From positions 1,426,001-1,490,000 of the forward strand of contig NZ_JACVMN010000001.1 of the NCBI RefSeq assembly GCF_014698935.1: a stretch of DNA of 64,000 bases, read 5' to 3'. Position numbers and translations under genes: made by a program. Of this stretch, positions 27,688 through 37,479 are shown piece by piece. Source of the DNA: Flagellimonas sp. S3867 (GTDB lineage: Bacteria; Bacteroidota; Bacteroidia; Flavobacteriales; Flavobacteriaceae). Under the pieces are notes generated by a model. It ran no database searches. It worked only from the letters and a program-made list of their open reading frames with translations, and was not told where the DNA came from. Each line of letters opens with the position of its first letter. Position 1 is the first letter of the stretch.

Positions 27688-28013
27688 TGGACAGGAAGGT
27701 TATTATAAAAATATATGACAAATTGGTGGCCAATAACCCCAATTTTGAGCGTAAGGGAAAGACCATGCCCTACACTTCGGCAAACGGCTATATGTTTTCC
27801 CTGATCAACAAAGATGATGAGTTGGGCGTTCGACTTTCAAAGGAGACTACCGCAGAGTTTGATAAAGCCTTCGGCGCAAAACCTTTTAAATCCCACGGAG
27901 CAACAATGCGAGAATATGTGTTGATTCCTGAATCCTTGTTTACAGATCTGGAAACGCTAGGAACCTATCTTCAAAAGGGGTTTGAGTATGTGATGTCTTT
28001 ACCTCCAAAGTAA
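27687..28013 (+). CDS. TfoX N-terminal-domain-like small protein
   Basis: A 108-residue cytosolic protein resembling the TfoX/Sxy N-terminal fold: K-T-M-P-Y-T-S-A-N-G-Y-M-F-S-L-I followed by E-L-G-V-R-L-S-K-E and F-K-S-H-G-A-T-M-R-E-Y-V. Stand-alone copies are common in Bacteroidota and have no proven link to competence. It is translationally coupled to the decarboxylase gene and lies 11 bp before the HEAT-repeat gene. Confidence 0.6.
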   Translation: MDRKVIIKIYDKLVANNPNFERKGKTMPYTSANGYMFSLINKDDELGVRLSKETTAEFDKAFGAKPFKSHGATMREYVLIPESLFTDLETLGTYLQKGFEYVMSLPPK

Positions 28014-28024
28014 TCCAATTCCGA

Positions 28025-28789
28025 ATGGGTTTTTACAATTTATCAAAGGAAGATAGGAATAAACTGGTTCGGCTAATTGAGTTGAACATACTACATAATC
28101 TTCAAAAAGGACAACAAGAAAATATTTTCAAATATTTTGCCGACGAGGATACCTACATCAGGAAAGCAGGCTATTTAGCCATCGGTAGAATCTACAAAAC
28201 GAATGCGGTTCCAATATCAACTATTATTTCCCAACTTGGAAGACTTCTTGTCTCGGAGCATGAAAAAGTTAGACAAACTGCCGTCAATGCAGCGGGTGAA
28301 TTGGGAAAAACAGATTTTGACGCTGTGGTCCATTTTTTTGACACCGGGTTATTTGATGAACATCATTCCGTTAGAAATGCAGTTATCGGGTCTATTAAAA
28401 AGATGGGAGAGAAAAATCCAAAACCGGTGTTGACCTGGGCCAAGAAATATTTACACCATCCTGACAAAGAGGTGAGGCGGGAAATTTGCCATGGAATTGA
28501 ACTCAGAGGTCGGAAGTATCCTCAAGATATCCTCCCATTGCTTAAAGAACTGGAGCATGACCCAACTGCCCGGGTAAAAAATACTTTGATTCATGTGTTA
28601 GGTCAAATTGCATACAAAAAAGAATGCTTAGCAACTGTGGTTGAAGCCTTGAACAAATGGGGAAACAAAGAATTGGTAGAAAAAGCGTTGCATGAAATTG
28701 TGGATGTACACGAACGCTACAAAAATTTTGCAGCACTTACGCAATCGCAAGCGATAGCATATATTGACAACAACTATAAGGGAAAATAA
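28025..28789 (+). CDS. HEAT-repeat protein
   Basis: 254 residues built almost wholly of short paired helices of the HEAT type, for example Y-I-R-K-A-G-Y-L-A-I-G-R-I, K-V-R-Q-T-A-V-N-A-A-G-E-L-G, S-V-R-N-A-V-I-G-S-I and A-R-V-K-N-T-L-I-H-V-L-G. About five to six repeats are visible. Such proteins are scaffolds for protein-protein contact; the partner is unknown. No signal peptide. It closes the plus-strand run and is followed directly by a strong bidirectional terminator. Confidence 0.85.
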   Translation: MGFYNLSKEDRNKLVRLIELNILHNLQKGQQENIFKYFADEDTYIRKAGYLAIGRIYKTNAVPISTIISQLGRLLVSEHEKVRQTAVNAAGELGKTDFDAVVHFFDTGLFDEHHSVRNAVIGSIKKMGEKNPKPVLTWAKKYLHHPDKEVRREICHGIELRGRKYPQDILPLLKELEHDPTARVKNTLIHVLGQIAYKKECLATVVEALNKWGNKELVEKALHEIVDVHERYKNFAALTQSQAIAYIDNNYKGK

Positions 28790-28819
28790 AAAGGCCACTC
28801 TAAAGAGTGGCCTTTTTAT
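28786..28819. terminator. Bidirectional terminator between HEAT gene and secDF
   Basis: A 15-bp perfect stem ATAAAAAGGCCACTC / GAGTGGCCTTTTTAT with loop TAAA. Strong in both directions; its left end overlaps the HEAT-gene stop codon. Confidence 0.92.
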
Positions 28820-28837
28820 ATATAAATCTTATTGATA

Positions 28838-31801
28838 TTATTCTATGGAAGAAGTAATCTTCTTTTTTAATGCATCGAACATAATTGGAGTTGCGATGAA
28901 GACCGAAGAATACGTACCAACCAATACCCCTACGATCATTGCGAACATAAACCCTCTCAAACTTTCTCCACCAAAAACAAAGATGGCCAAAAGTACGATC
29001 AATGTGGTCAAGGAGGTGTTCAATGTACGACTCAAAGTGCTATTCAAGGCTTGATTGATATTTTTACCATTTTTCCAGCCTTTTAGGTTTACAATTTCAC
29101 GAATACGGTCGAAGACAACCACGGTATCGTTCAAAGAATAACCAATTACCGTTAATATTGCTGCAATAAACGCTTGATCAATTTCCATGTTGAAAGGCAT
29201 AAAACTACCTGTCAAAGAGAAGATGCCCAATACGATCATCACATCGTGGAATACAGCTATTACTGCTCCCAGTGAAAACTGCCATCTTCTAAATCGTAAT
29301 AAGATGTATAGAAAAACAACTGCCAATGAACCAATAATGGCCAAAAACGCATTATTCTTAATATCATCCGCAATGGTCGGTCCGACTTTTACGGATTGTA
29401 ATATTCCGATTGATTTTTCGGAAGCACCTACTGTAAAGTCCTCAAAAGAAGTACCATCTGGCAAGTACTTTTGAAGCGACGTATATAGTTTATCCTGAAT
29501 TTCGTTATCTACTTCAATACCTTCAACATCTACCTTGTATGGAGTAGTTACTTTTATCTGATTGGCCTCGCCAAATGTTTTTACATTGGTTCCGCTACCA
29601 AAGACCGTATTTAATTCAGATGCGATTTCTGAAGGGTTGACGGCTTTTTCAAATCGGATTTGATACGAACGTCCTCCAACAAAGTCAACACCTTGTTGCA
29701 AACCAGTGGTCATCAATGAGAAAATACCAACTCCAACCAAAATAAAGGAAACGATATAAGCTATCTTACGTTTGCCCAAGAAGTTGATGCTCATGTTGGT
29801 GAACAAATTCTTTGTGAGTCCGGTTGAGAAATCCAGACTTCTTCCTTTTTTGGAAACGTACCAGTCTACCAACAAGCGTGTGATAAAGATTGCAGTAAAC
29901 AAGGAGGTAACAATACCTATTAAAAGGGTGGTTGCAAATCCTTTAATTGGTCCAGAACCAAAAATGAAAAGGATAATCGCCGTAAGTCCGGTTGTAATAT
30001 TCGCATCCAAAATGGAAGACAATGCATTGCTGAAACCATCGGCAACAGCTTGTGCTTTTCCTTTACCACGAGCCAATTCTTCCTTAATACGTTCAAATAT
30101 CAGTACGTTCGCATCTACCGACATACCAATGGTCAATACGATACCAGCAATACCAGGTAATGTCAATACCGCTCCAAGACTTGTCAACACTCCAAAAATC
30201 AAAAGGATGTTTAATACCAAGGCGATATCTGCAAAGATTCCGGCTTTTCCATAGTAGAACACCATCCAAACCAAAACAAATCCCATGGCGATCAAAAACG
30301 ACATAAAACCACTATCGATAGCTTCTTGACCCAATGATGGGCCAACAACTTCTGACTGAATGATCTCTGCAGAAGCAGGAAGTTTACCAGCTCTCAATAC
30401 ATTGGCAATATCTTTGGTTTCATTTACGGTAAAAGTTCCTGTAATCTCAGAACGTCCACCAGAAATAGGTCCGGATGAAACGCCTGGGGCCGTATATACT
30501 TTGTTATCCAAAACAATGGCAATACCAGTTTGGTTGTTGAAAGCATCACCTGTCAATTTTTCCCATTCTTTGGCGCCTCTGGTATTCATAGTCATGCTTA
30601 CCGCCGGCTTGTTATACTGGTCAAAAGTGTCTTGTGCATCGGAAACAACATCTCCACTGATTCGTGGCGTGTTGTCCCTAGTGGATTTTAAAGCAAAGAG
30701 TTCAACAACTTCAGAGTCTTTGGCAGGTCTTTCCCATAAGAACTTGGTGAACTGAACATCGTTTGGCAACAGTCTTTTGATTTCACGCATTCTCAAATAG
30801 CCGCCAATTTCTGCGGTATCTGATACCAATGCCCTTGCAATGGCATGACTACCGGGATTGGCAGGAATCAATTTGCTCAATAAAGGATTAACCTGAGGGG
30901 TCAAATCCAGCGAATCTTGTGCAACATCAGAAAGCAAAGAATCTATTTCAGACTCTGGCTTTGATATTTCTTCCACTTCCTCAACAGGTTCTAAAATCTC
31001 TTTTAACCTTTCATTGGCGCTTACAAAAAAGGCGCCTAATCCTTGGTTGTTTTGGGAATAGGTTTCCCAGAACTCCAATTGGGCAGTACTTGACAAAAGC
31101 TCTTGTGCTCTTGCAATATCCCTTGCTCCTGGCAATTCAACTAAAATACGTCCTGAATTTCCTTCTCTTTGGATGTTTGGCTGGGTTACCCCAAAACCAT
31201 CAATACGCTCACGGAGTACTTCAAATGCGGAAACGATGGACTCATCAATTTTTCTTCGGATGATAGGTTTTACCTCATCATCGGTCATTTGAAAATTGAC
31301 CACATCGCTTAATCCTTTGTTCGCAAATATATCGGGAGAAGCTAATTTAGTATCTCCTTTTATATTATCAAAAGCTTCAAAGAATAGCTCTATGTATGTG
31401 TTATCGCTATTTTTGGATGCGTCGTCAGCATCGGATAGTGCTTTATTGAATACCGGATTTTTAGTATTGTTCGCCAAACCTTTCAAGATGTCCTTGACAG
31501 AAATCTGAAGAGTAACGTTAATACCACCTTTAAGGTCCAATCCCTTGTTCAACTCTTTTTTCTTCGCATCATCATAGCTGGTATACCCTAGAACAGGATT
31601 GGTACCAATGGAATCCAAATATGATGCTTCTAAAGCCTCGCGCTTTGCCACATAATCTTCTTCAGCTTCTGTAATTTGGCTAATAGCATAGGTTTCAGCA
31701 TCTTTTTCCAACTTGCTTGCTATGAAAGTATAGGAAAGTTGATAAATGCTCACCAGACCAAAAAGAAGCGCAAAAAGCTTTATAAGTCCTTTATTTTGCA
31801 T
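28838..31801 (-). CDS. secDF: Fused protein translocase subunit SecDF
   Basis: A 987-residue fusion of SecD and SecF, the proton-driven partner of SecYEG that pulls exported proteins across the inner membrane. The SecD half has the first helix at about 7-27, the D-L-K-G-G-I-N-V-T-L-Q motif, a large periplasmic P1 domain and five helices from about 500. The SecF half begins near 680 with F-V-G-G-R-S-Y-Q-I-R-F and has its own helices. In many bacteria these are two genes; the fusion is the rule in Bacteroidota. No partner gene is adjacent. Confidence 0.96.
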   Translation of the reverse strand: MQNKGLIKLFALLFGLVSIYQLSYTFIASKLEKDAETYAISQITEAEEDYVAKREALEASYLDSIGTNPVLGYTSYDDAKKKELNKGLDLKGGINVTLQISVKDILKGLANNTKNPVFNKALSDADDASKNSDNTYIELFFEAFDNIKGDTKLASPDIFANKGLSDVVNFQMTDDEVKPIIRRKIDESIVSAFEVLRERIDGFGVTQPNIQREGNSGRILVELPGARDIARAQELLSSTAQLEFWETYSQNNQGLGAFFVSANERLKEILEPVEEVEEISKPESEIDSLLSDVAQDSLDLTPQVNPLLSKLIPANPGSHAIARALVSDTAEIGGYLRMREIKRLLPNDVQFTKFLWERPAKDSEVVELFALKSTRDNTPRISGDVVSDAQDTFDQYNKPAVSMTMNTRGAKEWEKLTGDAFNNQTGIAIVLDNKVYTAPGVSSGPISGGRSEITGTFTVNETKDIANVLRAGKLPASAEIIQSEVVGPSLGQEAIDSGFMSFLIAMGFVLVWMVFYYGKAGIFADIALVLNILLIFGVLTSLGAVLTLPGIAGIVLTIGMSVDANVLIFERIKEELARGKGKAQAVADGFSNALSSILDANITTGLTAIILFIFGSGPIKGFATTLLIGIVTSLFTAIFITRLLVDWYVSKKGRSLDFSTGLTKNLFTNMSINFLGKRKIAYIVSFILVGVGIFSLMTTGLQQGVDFVGGRSYQIRFEKAVNPSEIASELNTVFGSGTNVKTFGEANQIKVTTPYKVDVEGIEVDNEIQDKLYTSLQKYLPDGTSFEDFTVGASEKSIGILQSVKVGPTIADDIKNNAFLAIIGSLAVVFLYILLRFRRWQFSLGAVIAVFHDVMIVLGIFSLTGSFMPFNMEIDQAFIAAILTVIGYSLNDTVVVFDRIREIVNLKGWKNGKNINQALNSTLSRTLNTSLTTLIVLLAIFVFGGESLRGFMFAMIVGVLVGTYSSVFIATPIMFDALKKKITSSIE

Positions 31802-31890
31802 TGATTATTAAATTTTTAGAAGTTTTTATAAACAGCGTGCAAATATATCATTTCCGACAAGATTTGCCAATAGAAATTGATGGAATTGCA

Positions 31891-31912
31891 AATGGGCAGT
31901 CGCCTGCCCATT
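31891..31912 (-). terminator. Hairpin after mdh, weak U-tract
   Basis: On the minus strand AATGGGCAG, loop GCGA (a GNRA tetraloop) and CTGCCCATT, followed by TGCAATT rather than a clean T run. A stable structure just after mdh; a terminator or an mRNA-stabilising 3' hairpin. Confidence 0.5.
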
Positions 31913-31941
31913 GATTTTAAATTCTTATTCAGCCTTAAAGA

Positions 31942-32868
31942 TTAGAGCTGAAGTAATCCATTGGTTTTCTTAACACCTTCTGCACTTTCTTGCATTTTGG
32001 CTTTTTCGGCATCACTTAAATCGATTTCAACAATCTTTTCGATACCATTTCTTCCTAAAAGAACGGGAACACCTATACAAATATCATCAAGACCATATTC
32101 ACCTTCCAAGAAAGTGGAGCAAGGGAACATTTTCTTTTGGTCACAAGCAATGGCTTGAACCAATCCAGAAACGGCAGCTCCTGGGGCATACCAAGCGCTG
32201 GTTCCCAAAAGTCCAGTTAATGTGGCACCTCCTACTTTGGTTTCTTGAACTACCCAATCCATTTTATCTTTTGAAAGAAATTCAGATACCTTGACACTGT
32301 TTCTGGTAGCATGATTTATCAACGGAACCATCCCTTTATCACTATGGCCTCCGATTACCATTCCATCAACATCAGAAATTGGTGCTTCAAGTGCTTCTGC
32401 CAATCGGTATTTAAAACGGGCACTATCTAAAGCGCCGCCCATACCTATAATTCTATGTTTTGGCAAACCTGTAGTCTTATGTACCAAATAGGTCATCGTG
32501 TCCATTGGGTTACTTACCACAATCAAAATAGCATTTGGCGAATGTTCCAATAGACTGGATGATACTGTTTTTACTATACCAGCGTTGATCCCAATAAGTT
32601 CTTCACGGGTCATACCAGGTTTACGTGGAATACCAGAAGTAATTACGGCAATATCGCTACCTGCAGTCTTAGAGTAATCGCTTGTACTTCCAGTAATTTT
32701 GGTGTCAAATCCATTTAAGGAAGCGGTTTGCATCAAATCCATTGCCTTACCTTCGGCATATCCTTCTTTTATATCCAACAAAACAACTTCTGACGCAAAA
32801 TTTTTCATTGCAATATACTCAGCACAGCTAGCTCCCACTGCTCCTGCTCCAACTACGGTAACTTTCAT
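31942..32868 (-). CDS. mdh: Malate dehydrogenase
   Basis: NAD-dependent oxidation of malate to oxaloacetate in the TCA cycle. 308 residues of the LDH-like MDH type. N-terminal NAD loop VGAGAVGAS (residues 6-14), substrate-loop arginines in G-I-P-R-K-P-G-M-T-R-E-E-L, V-S-N-P-M-D-T-M-T-Y, and the catalytic histidine in I-G-G-H-S-D. It is single, with its own promoter (TATTTTTG at 32895) and a hairpin after it. Confidence 0.96.
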   Translation of the reverse strand: MKVTVVGAGAVGASCAEYIAMKNFASEVVLLDIKEGYAEGKAMDLMQTASLNGFDTKITGSTSDYSKTAGSDIAVITSGIPRKPGMTREELIGINAGIVKTVSSSLLEHSPNAILIVVSNPMDTMTYLVHKTTGLPKHRIIGMGGALDSARFKYRLAEALEAPISDVDGMVIGGHSDKGMVPLINHATRNSVKVSEFLSKDKMDWVVQETKVGGATLTGLLGTSAWYAPGAAVSGLVQAIACDQKKMFPCSTFLEGEYGLDDICIGVPVLLGRNGIEKIVEIDLSDAEKAKMQESAEGVKKTNGLLQL

Positions 32869-32894
32869 TTTTATCTGTTTTTATTTTAATCGGT

Positions 32895-32902
32895 CAAAAA
32901 TA
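32895..32902 (-). promoter_or_regulatory. -7 box of the mdh promoter
   Basis: TATTTTTG on the minus strand, 26 bp before the mdh ATG; exact TAnnTTTG match. The -33 position is T-rich without a clear TTG. Confidence 0.5.
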
Positions 32903-33115
32903 AGGCATTTAGGTCAGAAAAAAACTGACTTTTACCCATTTTAGGCTATAGGTTTTTTCTGATACACTTATAGGTAAAATAGTTCGTATGTTAACAAAGG
33001 TTGCAGTTCAACGAAGAATTCAGCGAATTGCATGCCATACGTCGAATTTGTGACAATACTTCAGGATGAATCTTCGTTCTAATTATCCCAAATTTATGAT
33101 TAACCTACTTAGACT

Positions 33116-33490
33116 ATGAAAAAGCTATTTTCATTGTTGTCCATTATTTGCATTATTGCAATAAGCAACTGTAGCAGCATTCCTGAAAACAACGATCCCA
33201 TTTTAGGCACCTGGGTTAAAAATTCCTCTATCGCGGATGAGAGCGTCAATAGAAGCTCAACCACCAGAGAAGAATGGATATTTAACGATGTATATTTAGG
33301 AAGGTATCAAACCTATACCAATTCAAACCTTACGTATTATACCGATTTTAGATGGTCCGAAGAAAATGGCAGATATTCCATTACATTCGGAGACGAACAA
33401 GTTACTGATGTAATCGTAAGTTTAAAAGAAAGCAATGACCCTGAGGTCCTAGCCCTGGAAAACGGTTCAGTCTTCGCCACCAGGGAATAA
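33116..33490 (+). CDS. Small lipocalin-like lipoprotein
   Basis: A 124-residue lipoprotein with lipobox AISNC (Cys19). The mature part opens with the pattern D-P-I-L-G-T-W-V-K, then E-E-W-I-F-N-D and repeated aromatic beta strands (Y-L-G-R-Y-Q-T-Y, Y-Y-T-D-F-R-W), which resembles a lipocalin-like barrel of the type common in Flavobacteriaceae. It is one of the smallest genes of the window and stands alone, with a terminator just after it. Family assignment is tentative. Confidence 0.65.
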   Translation: MKKLFSLLSIICIIAISNCSSIPENNDPILGTWVKNSSIADESVNRSSTTREEWIFNDVYLGRYQTYTNSNLTYYTDFRWSEENGRYSITFGDEQVTDVIVSLKESNDPEVLALENGSVFATRE

Positions 33491-33517
33491 TCGTGGAAGA
33501 CGTACATATATGAAAAT

Positions 33518-33552
33518 AGTAGGCCCCAACTTTCGTTGGGGCCTACTTTATT
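33518..33552. terminator. Bidirectional terminator between the lipocalin-like and DUF6588 genes
   Basis: AGTAGGCCCCAAC, loop TTTC, GTTGGGGCCTACT, then TTATTTA; 13-bp perfect stem. Confidence 0.85.
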
Positions 33553-33570
33553 TAGGTTGGTTATTATTTC

Positions 33571-34581
33571 TTATCTAAACCCGAAGTTTACACCAAAGGT
33601 AAATGTGCTAAATTCAGCTATGTTGTAGTCCGCATTGATTCTGAAGAAACCAAGCTTTAGTTTCGTACCAACATTTGCGGAAACTCCACTGACCTTATTA
33701 CTGATCATAAATGGGTCGTTGTAAACAATAGCGGTTCCGGCGGTAGCTACTTCATATCTACCTAGAATATCGGTATCAGCTTTTCCGGTGATGTAATTCA
33801 ATCCACCATAAAAATTGATCACAGGTAAACGCGTAGATACTACAGCAGCAAAGTTCCAAGAACTGAACTTGGCATCAATTCGCTGGTTTTCTCCAGAAAT
33901 AACCCCTGTACTTGTAAAATCATACTCTCCACTAAGGTTGGTGTATCCGATTACCGCGGATATTGCTACGGGAAGTAATTTATCGGCAGGAAGGTGCTTG
34001 GTAAAATCGTGCTGTATTCCAAAACCGTAAAGTCCTATGGATACATCATCTGTATTGATTTTAGGCAAAAACCTTGCTTTGACCTCTGTTCCTTTAATTA
34101 AACCCACACTCGCCTGAATATATCCTGAAGGGACAAAATTCAAATCCTCTGAGGATAAACCCGAAGGCAATTCAAAAGTGGTACTTACTTGTTGACCTTC
34201 AATTGTAGCATTTATGGCTACATCCACTCCTTCAATATCACCCAAAGCCGTAGCTACTTCTTTAGAGCTGCTGCCATCTACAAACGTAAGGTTTTCATAA
34301 TCGGCGGTATTTAGGGTAAAAGCCTTTTTATCGGATTTATTTTTGAAACCTGTTATGTTTCCTACAATAGAAATTTCAAATCCGGCCAAGGGTTTGGCAT
34401 CGGCAGAGTTATACCATCCATTTGAAATACTGTAAATACCTGCCTCCGTAACTGGAGCAAGCCAATTAGTGGTAAATTGTTCCGCATCATTTAGGCCCGC
34501 AGCCAAAAGATCATTCAAATTGGATTGTGCCATTCCAAACGAAAAACTGCACATCGCAAGTAAAAGGCTTATTCTTCTCAT
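33571..34581 (-). CDS. DUF6588 family outer-membrane-like protein
   Basis: 336 residues with a cleaved signal peptide (1-18, ending GMAQ). The mature N-terminus N-L-N-D-L-L-A-A-G-L-N-D-A-E-Q-F and the many alternating beta strands, with the final F-T-F-G-V-N-F-G-F-R, fit the DUF6588 family, probable beta-barrel proteins of the outer membrane with unknown role. There is no TonB plug or OmpA domain. It converges on the lipocalin-like gene and is divergent from the large hydrolase gene. Confidence 0.75.
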   Translation of the reverse strand: MRRISLLLAMCSFSFGMAQSNLNDLLAAGLNDAEQFTTNWLAPVTEAGIYSISNGWYNSADAKPLAGFEISIVGNITGFKNKSDKKAFTLNTADYENLTFVDGSSSKEVATALGDIEGVDVAINATIEGQQVSTTFELPSGLSSEDLNFVPSGYIQASVGLIKGTEVKARFLPKINTDDVSIGLYGFGIQHDFTKHLPADKLLPVAISAVIGYTNLSGEYDFTSTGVISGENQRIDAKFSSWNFAAVVSTRLPVINFYGGLNYITGKADTDILGRYEVATAGTAIVYNDPFMISNKVSGVSANVGTKLKLGFFRINADYNIAEFSTFTFGVNFGFR

Positions 34582-34831
34582 TTTGTAAAATTTTTCTTAA
34601 AACTATAAAACTCCCTATGCCGTAACCAGTTTTTGTTGTGAAATGCTGTTATATATGCATTTAGCCAACTTTCTTTGTGGGCAATTCGCTTGTAAACCAT
34701 ATAATTATAGGTGTTGTTTATAACGCTTTGTTTGCACATCTTCGTTATCCGTCGATTCTAGGCTATGGGTAAGCTATTCTTTTTGCCCTAAAAGAGGTAA
34801 AATATTTACTTTCACTTTAAATCATCAATTC

Positions 34832-37408
34832 ATGCGTCAATCCCATATTTATCAGTTTCTCGTAGTGCTAATTACTTTTATTGGAACTCTCAACACCTCA
34901 GCCCAAAAACGTCAAGGAAATATTGTCGAATATTTTGGTAAGGAGAAGGTTGATAAGGTAAGCGAAGGGAAGGTAGTTCATGTGTTCAAAGATGCCTTAT
35001 ACCTGACCTCCAAGAGAAGTGCCCTAAATTCCATTTCGTTTCCCACAGATAGGGTTTTCAAGGACTTTTTGATGAGTGATAAAACAGTTTCTGAAGGAGA
35101 AATTGGTAGTATTGATGACGCTGGCAAAACACATCGTTGGACTAAAATCCAGGTAGATAGCACCAATACCTTTAATGATTCCAAACTCAGGGGTTCCTAT
35201 GTATACCTCAGTTATCGCTCATCAACTGCCAAAACCGTTCTTTTTGAAGCTTCGGGACATACCCAGGCCATAATAAATGGATATCCCCATGAAGGCGATT
35301 ATTACGATTTTGGTTATAGTTTGATCCCTATCAAACTAAAAAAAGGGATTAACATTTTCGTACTCAAATCCGGGAGGTTTCCCAGGGTACGTGCGCGTCT
35401 AATTCAACCCAAAGCTCCTGTGCTCTTTACAACTAGGGATATGACACTGCCTGATTTACTTGTTGAGGAAAATATTGGCTACAAAGGAGCTATTCGGGTA
35501 ATCAACGCATCTGAAAATTGGGTTAAAGACCACAAAATTCAGCTTACCCATAAGGGAAAAGAATCAATTACCGTAATTCCTTCCATACCCCCAATGAGTG
35601 TTAGAAAAGTGGCTTTTGAGATCCCTTCGATTCCAGGGAACTCGGAAACTTCCGAATCAAAACTGCATTTGACCTTGCAAAATAGCTCAAATTCTACCCT
35701 AGACACCCAAGGGGTTGACATTCAGATAAAATCCAAATACAGCAAGCACAAACGTACTTTTATTAGTCAAATAGATAATAGCGTGCAATATTTTAGTGTT
35801 GCTCCTTCATCTACCAAGGATTTGGAAAAGGGAGCGCTGTTTTTATCTGTGCACGGAGCATCGGTAGAAGCGGTTAACCAAGCCAACGCCTATAAACAAA
35901 AGGACTGGGGACATGTTGTTGCGCCTACCAACCGAAGACCGTTTGGTTTTGCATGGGAAGATTGGGGCCGATTGGATGCTTTAGAGGTATTGGCTGAAGG
36001 GAAAAGAATCTATCAACCAAACCCTCAAAAAATTTATTTGACCGGACATTCCATGGGCGGACACGGCACTTGGTATTTGGGAGCAACCTACCCGGATAAA
36101 TTTGCGGCTATCGCCCCTTGTGCAGGCTACCCAGACCTTTTGGGGTATAGAGATAGTTTTGTTAAACGTGCGCTTAAGGCAAGTAAAGAGGAGCTAAAGC
36201 GATGGGGCATTACTCCTGAACGTTTAAAAGAAATGCAAAGGAAGCCTCAATTGACCGACATGGACCACATGATTTTACGAGCTGGGAATCCAAGTCGTAC
36301 CTTAAAGTTGAAACGCAATTACCTACAACACGGTATTTATGTGCTTCATGGCGAAAAAGACAATGTGGTACCGACTTTTATTGCTCGGGAGATGCGAGAA
36401 GTATTGGGCAAATTTCATTCCGACTTTACCTATTATGAATATCCGGGAGGAACCCATTGGTATGGCGACCACAGTATGGATTGGCCTCCGATTTTTGAGC
36501 TTTTTAAGAACAGGACTATCAAAACAGATTCTGTAATCAATACAATGGAATTTTACACGGCTTCCCCTGGGGTTTCGGCCAAATCACATTTTATTACCAT
36601 ACATCAGCAGAAAAAGCCCTTCGAAATCAGTTCGGTTGACTTTTCAAAAGAGACTAATGCATCCATTACAACCGATAATGTGTCTGTAATTGGATTGGAT
36701 TTGGAAGCTATGCATCTCAAATCAGACACTTTAAAAATTGATGGGACTCCATTAAAAATACCATCCAAAAAAACTGCCTATTACAAAAAGACAGGAGATA
36801 CATGGCAACCAACAGTCAAGCCTTCTTCAAATGAAAAAGGACCTCATCGCAATGGTGGTTTTAAAGATGCATTCAACAACCAAATGGTCTTTGTTTATGC
36901 CACCGGAGGGAACAGCACTGAAAATGACTGGTATTACAACAAGGCCCGTTTGGATGCAGAAACTTTTTATTATCGAGCCAACGGTTCCGTAGAAATGGTT
37001 CCAGATGTCGAATTCAATCCCAAAAAATATCAGGACAGGAATATTGTGGTCTACGGAAACAAAAGCAACAATGCTGCATGGAAAATGCTTTTAAATGATT
37101 TTCCTATCCAAGTCGAGGATAATCGTGTAACATTGGCCCAAAAAGAGGTAAATGGAAATCAATGGGGATTGTATTTTATCGCTCCCAGAAAGGATAGCGA
37201 AACAACAAGCATTGGTGTGGTTACCGCTACGGGAATTAATGGAATGAAAGCCATTTATAGTAATCATTATCTATTGAATGGCACTTCTTATCCAGATTTA
37301 TTGCTTTTTAGCAATGACATTATGGAATACGGCACGGACGCCGTTAAATGTGCTGGATTCTTTGGAAACGACTGGTCTATTGAAAACGGTGATTTTCAAT
37401 GGAGATAA
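34832..37408 (+). CDS. Secreted prolyl-oligopeptidase-family serine hydrolase
   Basis: 858 residues with signal peptide 1-25. An N-terminal beta region (about 30-320) is followed by an alpha/beta-hydrolase domain (about 340-575) with nucleophile Ser407 in GHSMGGHGT, Asp510 in HGEKDNVVP and His542 in GGTHWYGDHS. A further C-terminal beta domain of about 280 residues has no catalytic motif. Such enzymes are periplasmic or surface peptidases or esterases; there is no SusCD or glycan enzyme adjacent to suggest the substrate. It is followed by a terminator and is probably monocistronic. Confidence 0.85.
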   Translation: MRQSHIYQFLVVLITFIGTLNTSAQKRQGNIVEYFGKEKVDKVSEGKVVHVFKDALYLTSKRSALNSISFPTDRVFKDFLMSDKTVSEGEIGSIDDAGKTHRWTKIQVDSTNTFNDSKLRGSYVYLSYRSSTAKTVLFEASGHTQAIINGYPHEGDYYDFGYSLIPIKLKKGINIFVLKSGRFPRVRARLIQPKAPVLFTTRDMTLPDLLVEENIGYKGAIRVINASENWVKDHKIQLTHKGKESITVIPSIPPMSVRKVAFEIPSIPGNSETSESKLHLTLQNSSNSTLDTQGVDIQIKSKYSKHKRTFISQIDNSVQYFSVAPSSTKDLEKGALFLSVHGASVEAVNQANAYKQKDWGHVVAPTNRRPFGFAWEDWGRLDALEVLAEGKRIYQPNPQKIYLTGHSMGGHGTWYLGATYPDKFAAIAPCAGYPDLLGYRDSFVKRALKASKEELKRWGITPERLKEMQRKPQLTDMDHMILRAGNPSRTLKLKRNYLQHGIYVLHGEKDNVVPTFIAREMREVLGKFHSDFTYYEYPGGTHWYGDHSMDWPPIFELFKNRTIKTDSVINTMEFYTASPGVSAKSHFITIHQQKKPFEISSVDFSKETNASITTDNVSVIGLDLEAMHLKSDTLKIDGTPLKIPSKKTAYYKKTGDTWQPTVKPSSNEKGPHRNGGFKDAFNNQMVFVYATGGNSTENDWYYNKARLDAETFYYRANGSVEMVPDVEFNPKKYQDRNIVVYGNKSNNAAWKMLLNDFPIQVEDNRVTLAQKEVNGNQWGLYFIAPRKDSETTSIGVVTATGINGMKAIYSNHYLLNGTSYPDLLLFSNDIMEYGTDAVKCAGFFGNDWSIENGDFQWR

Positions 37409-37430
37409 GAACTTTTAGCTTTTAGAAACA

Positions 37431-37458
37431 AAAAATCCCAGGTAAGCCTGGGATTTTT
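37431..37458. terminator. Bidirectional terminator between the hydrolase gene and gyrB
   Basis: AAAAATCCCAGG, loop TAAG, CCTGGGATTTTT; 12-bp perfect stem serving both converging genes. Confidence 0.9.
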
Positions 37459-37479
37459 ACTGTAAATATTACTAACCTT